From NCBI RefSeq assembly GCF_000613845.1, contig NZ_BAJT01000007.1, forward strand, positions 99,084 to 163,083: 64,000 nucleotides of DNA, in the 5' to 3' direction. Positions 18,548 to 27,768 of this stretch are shown here, piece after piece. The notes under the pieces were generated by a model that worked only from the letters and a program-made list of their open reading frames with translations, made no database searches and was not told the DNA's origin. Origin of the DNA: Asaia astilbis JCM 15831. GTDB taxonomy: Bacteria > Pseudomonadota > Alphaproteobacteria > Acetobacterales > Acetobacteraceae. A program made the position numbers and the translations under genes. Position 1 is the first letter of the stretch. Each line of letters starts with the position of its first letter.

Positions 18548-20404
18548 ATGAAAACGATCCGTTTGACCATGAGCCAGGCCCTTGTGCGGGCCATGATGGC
18601 GCAGAAGACCGAAATCGACGGGCGTATTGAGCCCTTCTTTGCCGGGGTCTGGGCAATCTTTGGCCATGGCAATGTCGCCGGTCTGGGTGAGGCGCTTCAT
18701 GCCCAACGTGAGACTCTGCCGACGCTGCGCGGTCATAACGAGCAGGGTATGGTCCACGCGGCGACGGCCTTTGCGAAGGCCTCCCGTCGTCGACGCGCCA
18801 TGGCGTGCACCAGCTCGATCGGGCCGGGTGCGTTGAACATGGTGACCGGAGCGGCCGTGGCTCATGTGAACCGGCTGCCAGTCCTGCTTTTGCCGGGTGA
18901 TGTATTCGCTAATCGTATTCCCGATCCGGTTCTGCAACAGGTCGAAGATTTCGGCGATGGCACGGTCACGGCGAGTGATGCTTTTCGGTCGGTCTCCCGT
19001 TATTTCGACCGGATTACCCGGCCCGAGCAGATCGTGCCCGCGTTCGCTCGCGCGATGGCTGTGCTGACCGATCCCGCCGAATGCGGGCCGGTCGCGCTTT
19101 CCCTATGTCAGGACGTGCAGGCAGAGGCCTTCGATTATCCCGAGAGCTTCTTTGCCGAACGTGTGCACCGCATTCGTCGTCCTCTCGCAGATGAAGTCGA
19201 ACTCGAGGAAGCCATTGCGCTCATCAGTCAGTCGCGCAAGCCGCTGGTCATTGCGGGTGGCGGCGTCCTGTATGCCGGTATCGAGAAACAGCTTGCGGCG
19301 TTTTGTGCCGAAAAAGGCATTCCCGTGGGCGAGACACAGGCAGGGCGCTCGTCGCTGCCGACGTCGAACACCCTGAATATGGGGGGCATTGGTGTCAGTG
19401 GCACCACTGCTGCCAATGCAATGGCGGCGGAGGCCGATCTTGTTATTGCGGTTGGAACGCGCCTTGCCGATTTTACGACGGGATCCTGGGGGCTGTTCTC
19501 GAACCCCGATATGAAAATCGTGTCGCTCAACATCCAGCCTTTCGATGCGACCAAGCATCAGGCGCTTGCGGTTGTGGGTGATGCCGGAAAATCCCTCATC
19601 GCACTCGATGCCAGGCTGAAGGGCTGGAAAGCAGCGCCTGAATGGACGGGTAAGGCCGAGCGTGCCTATCGCGAGTGGAGGGAGATCTCGGCGCGCTATC
19701 AGGCCCTGCCTGATGCGACGCAAAAGACATTGCCGACCGACGCGCAGGTGATCGGCGCCGTGCAGCGCAACGGCCGCCCCACCGATACAGTGGTCTGCGC
19801 GGCGGGGGGGCTGCCTGCCGAGTTGCAGAAGCATTGGCAGGCCGAACAACCCGGCGGATACCATATGGAATATGGGTTCTCCTGCATGGGGTATGAATTG
19901 GCTGGAGCGCTCGGTGTAAAAATGGCCTGTCCCGATCGCGAGGTGATCGTGATGCTGGGGGACGGCTCGTGGCTGATGCTGAACACCGAAATCGCCACCT
20001 CCGTTTTGCTTGGCCAGAAGCTCATCGTCGTGTTGCTCGATAATCATGGATATGGCTGCATCAACCGTTTGCAGCAGGCCTGCGGCGGTGCTCCGTTCAA
20101 TAATCTCTGGGAAGATTGCCAGCAGGTCCGTCCTTTCAAGATCGATTTCGTGCAGCTCGCTCATGGCCTTGGCGCGCATGCCGAAAAGATCTCAGGCCTC
20201 GCCGATCTGACAGAGGCCTTGGAGCGCGCACGCTCGGCAGACCGGACGACCGTTCTCGTCATCGACACCGACCCGGCACCGACCACCCAAGAGGGCGGCG
20301 CCTGGTGGGATGTCGCAGTGCCTGAGGTCTCGATCCGTCCGCAGGTCGATAAGGCCCGCGAAGAATATGAGAGGGCGCGTGGCGCGCAGCGTATCGGTAA
20401 CTGA
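18548..20404 (+). CDS. iolD: 3D-(3,5/4)-trihydroxycyclohexane-1,2-dione acylhydrolase (IolD)
   Basis: The thiamine-diphosphate enzyme opens the ring of the diketo-inositol intermediate to 5-deoxy-glucuronate. The 618-residue protein has the N-terminal TPP half (GVWAIFGHGNVAGLGEAL, RGHNEQGMVHAA with the catalytic Glu), a central domain (PLVIAGGGVLYAG, GRSSLP), and the C-terminal cofactor motif GDGSWLMLNTEIATSV...NHGYGCINRLQ. The start has AGGGAG at 18535-18540. It is the second gene of the iol operon. Confidence 0.95.
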   Translation: MKTIRLTMSQALVRAMMAQKTEIDGRIEPFFAGVWAIFGHGNVAGLGEALHAQRETLPTLRGHNEQGMVHAATAFAKASRRRRAMACTSSIGPGALNMVTGAAVAHVNRLPVLLLPGDVFANRIPDPVLQQVEDFGDGTVTASDAFRSVSRYFDRITRPEQIVPAFARAMAVLTDPAECGPVALSLCQDVQAEAFDYPESFFAERVHRIRRPLADEVELEEAIALISQSRKPLVIAGGGVLYAGIEKQLAAFCAEKGIPVGETQAGRSSLPTSNTLNMGGIGVSGTTAANAMAAEADLVIAVGTRLADFTTGSWGLFSNPDMKIVSLNIQPFDATKHQALAVVGDAGKSLIALDARLKGWKAAPEWTGKAERAYREWREISARYQALPDATQKTLPTDAQVIGAVQRNGRPTDTVVCAAGGLPAELQKHWQAEQPGGYHMEYGFSCMGYELAGALGVKMACPDREVIVMLGDGSWLMLNTEIATSVLLGQKLIVVLLDNHGYGCINRLQQACGGAPFNNLWEDCQQVRPFKIDFVQLAHGLGAHAEKISGLADLTEALERARSADRTTVLVIDTDPAPTTQEGGAWWDVAVPEVSIRPQVDKAREEYERARGAQRIGN

Positions 20405-20456
20405 GACAGCTTTATTCCGTCTCTCGCCAATACGGCGATGAGGCAAGGAGACGAGT

Positions 20457-21356
20457 ATGACAATCAAAATTGGCGCCAATCCCATCATCTGGTCCAATGA
20501 CGACATGCAGTCGGTTGGCGCATCCACAACGCTCGAAATGTGTCTGGCACAGGCGAAAAAGGCCGGCATTCAGGGCATGGAACTGGGTCATAAATTTCCC
20601 CAGACAGTCTCTGGCATGAAGGCTGCACTCGATCCGTTCGGGCTGGAATTCATCTCCGGCTGGTGGTCGACCGAACTTCTGACGCGCTCTGCCGAAGAGG
20701 AAATTGAGGCACTCAAACCCCGTCTGGAATTGCTCAAGGGCATGGGGTGCAAGGTCTGCATTGCGGCAGAGACGTCCAACGCGATTCATGGGCAGATCGA
20801 TACGCCCCTCTCTGCGCGCCCTTTTCTGGCGGCAGCCGAGTGGAAAGCGTTTGCCCAGCGTATGACCGTCGTGGCCGGTTTTCTGGCAGATCATGGGATC
20901 GATCTCGTCTATCATCACCACATGGGCACGGTTGTGCAGTCGCGAGACGATATTGCGCGCTTCATGGATCTGACCGGTCCCGCGGTGAAGCTGTTGCTCG
21001 ATACAGGCCATGCGCTTTGGGGCGGGTCCGATCCCGCCGAGTTGGCCCGCTCTTATCGGGAGCGGATCCGTCATGTGCATGGCAAGGATATCCGTCCGTT
21101 CAAGCGGGCGCAGGCCGATGTGTGTGACTGGAGTTTCTTACGAAGCGTGTTGTCCGGCGTGTTTACCGTGCCGGGCGATGGCTGCATCGACTATGCCCGC
21201 GTTATGCGTGAGCTGCCCGATTATGCAGGCTGGATCGTGCTTGAGGCCGAACAGGACCCTGAACTCGCTAATCCCCTCGTTTACGCCCGCATGGGCCGAA
21301 ATTATCTGGTCGATACGCTGATTGCGACCGGCCATCTTTCGGGAGCGTCCCTATGA
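20457..21356 (+). CDS. iolE: 2-keto-myo-inositol dehydratase (IolE)
   Basis: This 299-residue TIM-barrel enzyme dehydrates 2-keto-myo-inositol (scyllo-inosose). It opens IKIGANPIIWSNDDMQ, the usual IolE start, and shows the metal-site segments YHHHMGTVVQS, LLLDTGHALWGG, HVHGKDIRP, and VLEAEQDPELANPL near the end. AAGGAGACGAGT precedes the ATG. Its stop overlaps the iolB start (ATGA), indicating coupled translation. Confidence 0.95.
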   Translation: MTIKIGANPIIWSNDDMQSVGASTTLEMCLAQAKKAGIQGMELGHKFPQTVSGMKAALDPFGLEFISGWWSTELLTRSAEEEIEALKPRLELLKGMGCKVCIAAETSNAIHGQIDTPLSARPFLAAAEWKAFAQRMTVVAGFLADHGIDLVYHHHMGTVVQSRDDIARFMDLTGPAVKLLLDTGHALWGGSDPAELARSYRERIRHVHGKDIRPFKRAQADVCDWSFLRSVLSGVFTVPGDGCIDYARVMRELPDYAGWIVLEAEQDPELANPLVYARMGRNYLVDTLIATGHLSGASL

Positions 21357-22153
21357 CGTCCACTCTTCTGGTGCGGTCTCACAAGCCTGACGAGACCAAG
21401 CGCACTGTCTCCGTAACGCCTCAATCGGCGGGATGGGGCTATATCGATTTCAATGTGCGTTCTTTGGCGCCGGGAGATCACATCTCCGATCGCACCGGCC
21501 CGAATGAGACTTGTCTTGTGCTCGTCAGTGGCAAGGCGCGCATCCAGGGGGCAGGACAGGATTTCGGTCTGCTCGGAGAGCGCATGGATCCCTTCAGTGG
21601 AGCGCCCTGGTCTGTCTATCTGCCTTCTGGGGCCGATTGGCGTGTCGAGGCGGAGACGGCGGTCGAGCTGGCAGTCTGTTCGTCTCCTGCCAAGGGCAAA
21701 TACCCTGCCCGTGTCATTTCGCCGGACGATGTGGGCGAACTGACGCGAGGGACGGGCACCAATCAGCGTTTCGTCCGCAATATTCTGCCTGACACGGCAG
21801 AAGCGGAAACTCTGCTGGTCGTCGAGGTCATCACGCCGGGTGGGCATTGGTCGAGCTATCCACCGCACAAACACGACACCGACGATTTCCCCAACGAGAC
21901 CTATCTCGAAGAGACTTATTATCATCGTCTCAAACGCGGCAGCGGGTTCGCCTTACAGCGTGTCTACACAAAAGACGGGTCGCTGGATGAGGCCATGGCT
22001 ATTGCCGATCGTGACGTGGTGCTCGTGCCCAAAGGCTACCATCCTGTCGGCGCGCCGCATGGTTTCGACCTTTATTATCTCAATGTCATGGCGGGACCCC
22101 GTCGGGCCTGGAAATTCTCCATGGATCCTGACCAGGCCTTTCTCCCCTATTGA
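21353..22153 (+). CDS. iolB: 5-deoxy-glucuronate isomerase (IolB)
   Basis: The 266-residue double-cupin isomerase converts 5-deoxy-glucuronate to 5-dehydro-2-deoxygluconate, the substrate of IolC. Family motifs are [16 protein letters not shown], the metal-binding [24 protein letters not shown], and [20 protein letters not shown] with the last His. It starts on the ATGA shared with iolE. Length is normal. Confidence 0.95.
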   Translation: MTSTLLVRSHKPDETKRTVSVTPQSAGWGYIDFNVRSLAPGDHISDRTGPNETCLVLVSGKARIQGAGQDFGLLGERMDPFSGAPWSVYLPSGADWRVEAETAVELAVCSSPAKGKYPARVISPDDVGELTRGTGTNQRFVRNILPDTAEAETLLVVEVITPGGHWSSYPPHKHDTDDFPNETYLEETYYHRLKRGSGFALQRVYTKDGSLDEAMAIADRDVVLVPKGYHPVGAPHGFDLYYLNVMAGPRRAWKFSMDPDQAFLPY

Positions 22154-22176
22154 TTTGGACAAGTGGAGTTCTTGAA

Positions 22177-23190
22177 ATGACTCTCAAAATTGGTGTTATC
22201 GGCACGGGCGCTATTGGTGAGGACCATATCCGCCGGTGCATGCAGAGCCTCTCCGGTGCAGAAATCGTTGCTGTGACCGACGTCAATCTCGATCGCGCTC
22301 AGGAAGTAGCGAATAAATACGCGCCGAAAGCCAAAGTGCCGCAGGATGGCGGGACGCTGATTGTCTTGCCCGAAGTCGAGGCCGTGATCGTCACCTCCTG
22401 GGGCGGGACACATGCGCAGTATGTGTTGGAGGCATTGCGGCACAAGAAATACGTCTTTTGTGAAAAGCCACTCGCTACGACGGCTGAAGATTGCCGCCGG
22501 ATCGTCGAGGCTGAAGCCGCACATGGCAAACGCCTTTTGCAAGTTGGGTTCATGCGGCCCTATGACACAGGGTACCGTGCACTGAAATCCCTGATCGACA
22601 AGGGTGAAATCGGCGAGGTTCTGATGATCCATGCGGCTCATCGTAACCAGCGTGTCGGCGCCAATTACAAGACCGATATGGGTATAACGGACACGCTCGT
22701 ACACGAGCTTGACGTGTTTCGCTGGATGCTTGGCGATGATTATGTGAGCGCTCAGGTCATTTTCCCACGTCGGACATCCAAGGCGCTGGAGCATATTCGT
22801 GATCCGCAGATTGTTTTGCTGGAAACGAAAAAAGGCATTCGCATCGATGTCGAAATATTCGTCAATTGCCAATACGGATATGACATCAAATGCGCGGTGG
22901 TCGGAGAGCTGGGTGAGGCCAGCTTGCCCTTACCTCCTGCTATTGAACTGCGTAAGGCCGCCGCCTTGTCGACCGAAATCATGACCGACTGGAAAGAGCG
23001 GTTCATCGCGGCGTATGACGTTGAGGTTCAGGATTTTATCAATGGCGTCAAAGCTGGCGCGCTGAACGGGGCGACCGCGTGGGACGGTTACTGCGCCTCG
23101 GTGGCTGCTGATGCCTGCGTCAGGGCGCAGGAAAGCGGACAGATCGAAAAAATTGAAATGACAATGCGTCCAGCCCTTTACGGCGGTTGA
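22177..23190 (+). CDS. iolG: myo-inositol 2-dehydrogenase (IolG)
   Basis: This 337-residue Gfo/Idh/MocA enzyme oxidises myo-inositol to 2-keto-myo-inositol with NAD, the first pathway step. The Rossmann motif is [12 protein letters not shown]; the family block YVFCEKPLA contains the conserved Lys. The active-site segment [19 protein letters not shown] carries the Asp/His pair. I start at ATG 22177, with GGAG upstream; an in-frame ATG at 22150 is too close to iolB. It is the last gene of iolCDEBG. A GTTTCC/GGAAAC inverted repeat (23191-23208) follows its stop at once. Confidence 0.94.
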   Translation: MTLKIGVIGTGAIGEDHIRRCMQSLSGAEIVAVTDVNLDRAQEVANKYAPKAKVPQDGGTLIVLPEVEAVIVTSWGGTHAQYVLEALRHKKYVFCEKPLATTAEDCRRIVEAEAAHGKRLLQVGFMRPYDTGYRALKSLIDKGEIGEVLMIHAAHRNQRVGANYKTDMGITDTLVHELDVFRWMLGDDYVSAQVIFPRRTSKALEHIRDPQIVLLETKKGIRIDVEIFVNCQYGYDIKCAVVGELGEASLPLPPAIELRKAAALSTEIMTDWKERFIAAYDVEVQDFINGVKAGALNGATAWDGYCASVAADACVRAQESGQIEKIEMTMRPALYGG

Positions 23191-23330
23191 GTTTCCACTG
23201 GCGGAAACGACTGTCTGACAGAGGCTGAAGCCGTAAAGATCTCATGCACCATTTCCTGACCGAATAATGATCAGCACAGGGCGCACATGATCCGGAACGG
23301 CTCTCTAAAACCCGTTCAATGACTGTCTCT

Positions 23331-23359
23331 CCCGGCAAAAAAAAGCCGGGAAAGGAGAG
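23331..23359 (+). promoter_or_regulatory. Stem-loop with A8 loop that reaches the ribosome-binding site of the MFS carrier
   Basis: CCCGGC (23331-23336) and GCCGGG (23345-23350) enclose eight A. CTCT (23327-23330) can also pair with AGAG (23356-23359), which is part of the Shine-Dalgarno AAAGGAGAG before ATG 23366. The structure could tune translation of the carrier, or simply stop upstream transcripts weakly. Confidence 0.5.
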
Positions 23360-23365
23360 CATCTC

Positions 23366-24832
23366 ATGAAAAGAGTAAAAGACGTCGTCATGGTGCAATC
23401 AGAGCGCCATGACGTTGGATATGTGCTGCGTATCTGCGCGATCGCTGCTTTGGGGGGTATTCTTTTCGGCTACGATACGTCGGTGATCTCCGGCGCGATT
23501 TCGCCTTTGCAGGAATATTTCCACCTCTCTCCGGCCCAGACGGGCTGGGCTGTTTCCAATGTGGTGGTCGGCTGCATGGTTGGCGCGCTTGTTTCCGGCG
23601 CGATGGCGGACAGGCTGGGACGGCGTATGACGCTGTTTATCTGTGCGCTGTTGTTCAGCTTACAATCGATCGGAACGGCACTCGCGACGGATTTTACGTG
23701 GTTTGTCGTCTATCGCATGCTCGGCGGGATCGCGGTTGGCGTCGCTTCAGCTGTCTCGCCCATGTATATGTCCGAGGTCTCGCCAAAGGATATGCGGGGG
23801 CGCGCGCTCAGTATGGAGCAATTCGCCATCGTCTTCGGTCAGGTGGTCGTTTTCGTCGTCAATTATCTCATTGCGCGGTCTGCGACGCCCGAATGGCTGC
23901 TCGACATGGGGTGGCGCTGGATGTTCGGCTCGGAAATCGTGCCGTGTATCCTCTTCTGCGCGATGATTTTCTTCATTCCGGAATCGCCGCGCTGGCACGT
24001 GCTCAAGGGACGCCACGATGAGGCGCTGAAGACCCTGACACGCATTTCGAACGATCATCATGCGCGCAATCTTCATGCCGAGATCAAAGAGTCTCTGGGC
24101 GCCGTCGCCAAAACGTCTCTGGGCTTCTCAAAGGTTTTTGGCGATGCTCGTGCTCGCTGGATCATTTTCGTCGGGGCGAGTATCGCTGCGCTGCAGCAGG
24201 TCACCGGCATCAATGTGATGATGTATTACGCACCGATGGTTCTGAAATCGACCAGCGGCAGTCTTCAGGCCGCTCTGTTTCAAACCATCTGGATCGGGCT
24301 GGCCCTGCTGCTCGGATGCGTGATCGGAGCCTGGATTGTCGATCGTCATGGCCGTAAGCCGCTGATGCTCTGGGGCTCGATCGGCATGGTGATCGGACTT
24401 CTGGTCGTTTCATGGGGGCTTTACACCCAGTCAACAGGCCTGATGGCCCTGTCGGGCATGCTGGTTTTTATGCTGATGTTCGGTCTGTCCTGGGGGCCGA
24501 TCTCCTGGATCCTTATCTCCGAGATTTTCCCCAATCGCTTCCGCGCTGTCGGGATCAGTCTGGCCGTAACGGCCAATTGGGGCATGAATTTCGTTGTCAG
24601 CCAATTCTTCCCGATGCTGAGCGAAAATCATTATCTCTCCGAGAAATTTCACGGTGCCTTTTCGATGTGGCTGTTCGCGTTACTTGGCCTTGGCGCCCTC
24701 TGGTTCATGATGAAATTCGTGCCTGAGACCAAAGGTGTTTCTCTGGAAAAAATCGAAGAGACGATGATCGATTATCGCTCTTTCTCTTCCTCGACGTCGC
24801 CTGTCGCCGTCAAAACCACCAGACATGTCTGA
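23366..24832 (+). CDS. MFS sugar/inositol:H+ symporter (sugar porter family, IolT-like)
   Basis: A 488-residue, 12-helix carrier of the sugar porter family. Signatures are GGILFGYDTSVISGA in helix 1, GAMADRLGRR, PESPRWHVLKGR closing the N-half, LQQVTGINVMMYYAP, and PETKGVSLEKIEE at the C-terminus. Placement after iolG and before a second Gfo/Idh gene argues for inositol uptake, though family members also move hexoses and pentoses. The start ATG has AAAGGAGAG six bases upstream. Confidence 0.9.
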   Translation: MKRVKDVVMVQSERHDVGYVLRICAIAALGGILFGYDTSVISGAISPLQEYFHLSPAQTGWAVSNVVVGCMVGALVSGAMADRLGRRMTLFICALLFSLQSIGTALATDFTWFVVYRMLGGIAVGVASAVSPMYMSEVSPKDMRGRALSMEQFAIVFGQVVVFVVNYLIARSATPEWLLDMGWRWMFGSEIVPCILFCAMIFFIPESPRWHVLKGRHDEALKTLTRISNDHHARNLHAEIKESLGAVAKTSLGFSKVFGDARARWIIFVGASIAALQQVTGINVMMYYAPMVLKSTSGSLQAALFQTIWIGLALLLGCVIGAWIVDRHGRKPLMLWGSIGMVIGLLVVSWGLYTQSTGLMALSGMLVFMLMFGLSWGPISWILISEIFPNRFRAVGISLAVTANWGMNFVVSQFFPMLSENHYLSEKFHGAFSMWLFALLGLGALWFMMKFVPETKGVSLEKIEETMIDYRSFSSSTSPVAVKTTRHV

Positions 24833-24845
24833 ACCGGGAGCGAGC

Positions 24846-25970
24846 ATGATGAGAAATACAATCCGCATCGGTCTGATTGGTACGGGCTTTATGGGCAAAG
24901 CGCATGCTCTGGCCTATCAGGCTGCAGGGAACGTCTTCGACGATATTCCGCGCCCAATGCTTCATGCAGTGGCCGATCTCGATGGTGCCCGAGCTGAGGG
25001 TTTCAGAAACCAGTTCGGGTTCGTCAAGGCTCTGACGGAGTGGCGCGCGCTTGTCGAAGATCCGGAGATCGATGTCGTATCGATCACGACCCCGACCCTG
25101 TTTCACAAGGAAATGGCGCTTGCTGCTCTCGCTGCCGGCAAGCATGTCCATTGCGAAAAGCCTCTGACGATCAGTGGCGCTGATGCGCAGGAGATGATGC
25201 TCGCTGCGGAAAAGGCGGGCGTCAGGACGGCAAGTGGATTTAATTATCTCAAGAATCCGCTGCTGAAATATGCGCGCGAGATGATTGCTTCCGGTGAACT
25301 TGGAGAGATCACCGATTTCAATGGGATCCACGCCGAAGGCTTCATGGCCGATCCGGAAACGCCTTGGTCATGGCGTTGTGATCCGGCAGGTGGACAGGGA
25401 GCTATCGCCGATGTGGGCAGTCATATCATCGCCGTTGCGCGGTTCCTGCTCGGCCCGATTTCAGAGGTTTTCGCCCAGCTCGATACGCCGATCAAAACCA
25501 GACCGGTCAAGGCCGGAGAGGCCGAGCGCAAGGAGGTGGGCGTGGATGACATCGCCCGCATGCTGGTCGTGTTCGAACGAGGATGCTCCGGGACGCTTCA
25601 GGCTAACTGGCTGGCGACAGGGCGAAACATGCAGCTCGGCTTTCAGATCTCTGGGAGCAATGGGACGCTTGTTTTCGATCAGGAGCGCATGAACGAACTG
25701 CATTATTACAAGGCGGGGGAAGATCCTCGCAGCAATGGCTTTCGTCTGATTGAGTCCGGGCCGCAGCATCCGCCTTATGGCGCCTTCTGTGTCGCGGGTG
25801 GTCATCATCTCGGCTTTAACGATCTCAAGACCATCGAGATGGCCGAGTTTATCCGCGCGATCGATCAGGGTGTGTCGGCAACGCCCGATTTCCGTGAGGC
25901 CTGGGAGGTTCAGCGTCTGATCGACGCTGCTGTCATGGCCCACAGAAATGGAAGCTGGGCGAGACTCTGA
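24846..25970 (+). CDS. Gfo/Idh/MocA family oxidoreductase (possible second inositol dehydrogenase)
   Basis: This is a 374-residue NAD(P) oxidoreductase. It shows the dinucleotide motif GLIGTGFMGKAHA, the catalytic-Lys block HVHCEKPLTI, the glycine-rich GQGAIADVGSHIIAVARFL with Asp/His, and a C-terminal alpha/beta domain. I start at ATG 24846, preceded by GGGAG; an ATG at 24825 overlaps the carrier gene. Its place after the carrier suggests action on another inositol isomer (scyllo- or chiro-) or a derived sugar. A weak CCGGC/GCCGG hairpin follows (25984-26000). Confidence 0.88.
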   Translation: MMRNTIRIGLIGTGFMGKAHALAYQAAGNVFDDIPRPMLHAVADLDGARAEGFRNQFGFVKALTEWRALVEDPEIDVVSITTPTLFHKEMALAALAAGKHVHCEKPLTISGADAQEMMLAAEKAGVRTASGFNYLKNPLLKYAREMIASGELGEITDFNGIHAEGFMADPETPWSWRCDPAGGQGAIADVGSHIIAVARFLLGPISEVFAQLDTPIKTRPVKAGEAERKEVGVDDIARMLVVFERGCSGTLQANWLATGRNMQLGFQISGSNGTLVFDQERMNELHYYKAGEDPRSNGFRLIESGPQHPPYGAFCVAGGHHLGFNDLKTIEMAEFIRAIDQGVSATPDFREAWEVQRLIDAAVMAHRNGSWARL

Positions 25971-26027
25971 CGTCTCTCGGGATCCGGCTTTCAATGCCGG
26001 AGTCTTTTCTTGATCCAGAGGAAGATT

Positions 26028-26418
26028 ATGCCGCTACTTCATTTTCACGTTGTTGAAGGACGAAGCGATATCGAGGTGAAGGCGATGCTCGATGCCGCTC
26101 ACGAGGCCATGCTTGAGATTTTTGATGTCCCTCGGGGCGATCGGTACCAGATTGTCTCCGAACATAAAAAAAACGCATCTGATCGTTGAGGATACAGGGC
26201 TCAATATCCCAAGAACCGACAAGGTTCTGGTCTTGCAGATGTTCAGCAGACCCAGGGGTGAGGAGAAGAATGCGGCGTTCTATCGACGCCTGACCGAACG
26301 CTTGCAGGAAGAATGCAACATGATGCCTTCGGATGTCATGGTATCGGTCGTCGAGAATGAAGATTCCCATTGGTCTTTCGGACATGGGCGCGCGCAGTTT
26401 CTGACAGGCGAATTGTAA
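26028..26418 (+). pseudogene. Tautomerase-family protein, frameshifted at an A8 run
   Basis: A short protein of the Tautomerase_2 type with the N-terminal catalytic proline (MPLLHFHVVEGRSD). The first frame stops soon after VSEHKKN. The next frame gives THLIVEDTGLNIPRTDKVLVLQ, then AFYRRLTERLQEE and ENEDSHWSFGHGRAQF, the expected family C-terminus. The break is at 26166-26173, a run of eight A; seven would restore one 129-residue protein. The start has AGAGGAAG five bases upstream. It sits between the second Idh gene and the TIM-barrel isomerase; the substrate is unknown. Confidence 0.78.
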
Positions 26419-26527
26419 AAAACCTCTCTGCGGCATGGGTGCCGCTTCCTTGAGATGACGATTTTCCGGCATCGGGAGGTGCCCGCCCGCAAATGAGCCG
26501 ACGACAGACGTTTGGTGAGGGATCATC

Positions 26528-27346
26528 ATGATAAAAGCCTATCCTCTGTCCGATCGCGCAGCGCCCTTTTCGCTTGCTGTCTGTGCAGAGATGATTCTGC
26601 TCGATCTGCCTTTTCTGGAACGCGTGCAGTATCTGGCGCGCAAAGGGTTTCTGGTCGAGCTCTGGGATTGGACCCGGCATGATCTCAGGTGCCTAGCCGC
26701 GACGGGCGCGCATTTCTCATCCATGACCGGATATATCAGAGGCACATTGGCCGATGAGAGTGGTGCGGAGGAAATGCTGCGCACAGCTTTACTCTCAATT
26801 GAGGCGGCAAAGGAGCTCGGTATACCCAGGCTCAATTTGCACGGGACAGGGCTCGGGCCTGACGGGCTTCCACTGAAGCCATGCCCAGCCGGTCCGGATG
26901 GGGCCATGTGGCTCAAAGCCTACGATACGCTAAGCCGCCTCGCTGAACTTGGCGGGAAACACGGCGTCACATTCGTGCTTGAAAACCTCAATGCGGCGGT
27001 CGACCACCCTGGGGTGCCCTTTGGACGGGCTCAGGACTGTCTCGCCTTGGTGCAAGGCGTCAATCATCCCCATCTGCGTCTGATGCTCGATCTTTATCAT
27101 GCCCAGATCGGCGAAGGGAATCTCATCGCCTTGCTGGAGAAGGCTCTGCCTTTCATCGGGGAGATCCAGGTCGCTGACGTCCCTGGCCGATGCGAACCGG
27201 GAACAGGTGAAATCAACTACCCCGCCGTGGCTCGCGCGCTGCGCCATATGGGCTATCACGGGGTCATCGGCCTCGAAGCCTGGGCTTTCGAGAAGAACAG
27301 TGAACGTGCTCTCGAACGGTTCGCTACCACCTTCTGTCCTCCGTGA
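26528..27346 (+). CDS. Hydroxypyruvate isomerase-like TIM-barrel protein
   Basis: A 272-residue xylose-isomerase-like TIM barrel. It starts FSLAVCAEMILLDLPFLERVQYLARKGF, as in the Hyi family, and has metal-ligand segments FVLENLNAAVDHPGV (Glu), LMLDLYHAQIGEGN (Asp/His), GEIQVADVPGRCEPG and IGLEAWAF (final Glu). Family members interconvert hydroxypyruvate and tartronate semialdehyde, while related barrels (IolI, IolH) act on inosose. The position at the end of the inositol cluster makes an inositol role possible. Assignment beyond the fold is uncertain. Confidence 0.8.
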   Translation: MIKAYPLSDRAAPFSLAVCAEMILLDLPFLERVQYLARKGFLVELWDWTRHDLRCLAATGAHFSSMTGYIRGTLADESGAEEMLRTALLSIEAAKELGIPRLNLHGTGLGPDGLPLKPCPAGPDGAMWLKAYDTLSRLAELGGKHGVTFVLENLNAAVDHPGVPFGRAQDCLALVQGVNHPHLRLMLDLYHAQIGEGNLIALLEKALPFIGEIQVADVPGRCEPGTGEINYPAVARALRHMGYHGVIGLEAWAFEKNSERALERFATTFCPP

Positions 27347-27768
27347 AGTTTTCTTGACAGCCCTGCTCTCGGAAGCGTTTCTCAGAACGATCTCGTCAGC
27401 TGAGACCCGTCCCGACTGCGTGGAGCAAGGGTAGAAGAGTTTCACGGGACGGCAGGTGGCTGGGATCCAATGCGCGCCGATCGGTCACTTCATGATAAGT
27501 GGCTTTCAATACTGGGAAAATCAGATGGGCACGGTGTCATTCACACCACCCCTTGAGGTTCAGAATCGCAGCCACAATAGTGTGGAAAGCGCTGAAGTAT
27601 CACAATAAGCGCCCTGTATTGATAATAACTATTATTATTAACTTATGCCAGAGGCAAGTCTTTGCGGCCTCTCTTGTCTCTCTGATCGACAGTTTCGATG
27701 AGCGCTTTGTGCAACTCGAAGACCTCCGGATCATTCTAGCTGCATAAACTTCTGACCGGAGCATTTCC
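27347..27768. promoter_or_regulatory. Catalase upstream region with AT-rich palindrome at 27622-27638
   Basis: This 422-base gap has no convincing gene. ATAATAA (27622-27628) is exactly mirrored by TTATTAT (27632-27638) around CTA, about 130 bases before katA. The AT-rich palindrome resembles iron- or peroxide-responsive operators (Fur/OxyR-like), which would suit a catalase gene. The regulator is a guess. Confidence 0.5.

Noticed and set aside
19103..20179. Long (358 aa) minus-strand frame inside iolD
   Set aside because: Antisense shadow of a strongly conserved gene; His/Arg-rich composition and no domain.
27499..27747. 82-residue plus-strand frame before katA
   Set aside because: Low-complexity, no ribosome-binding site, and it overlaps the likely promoter palindrome.
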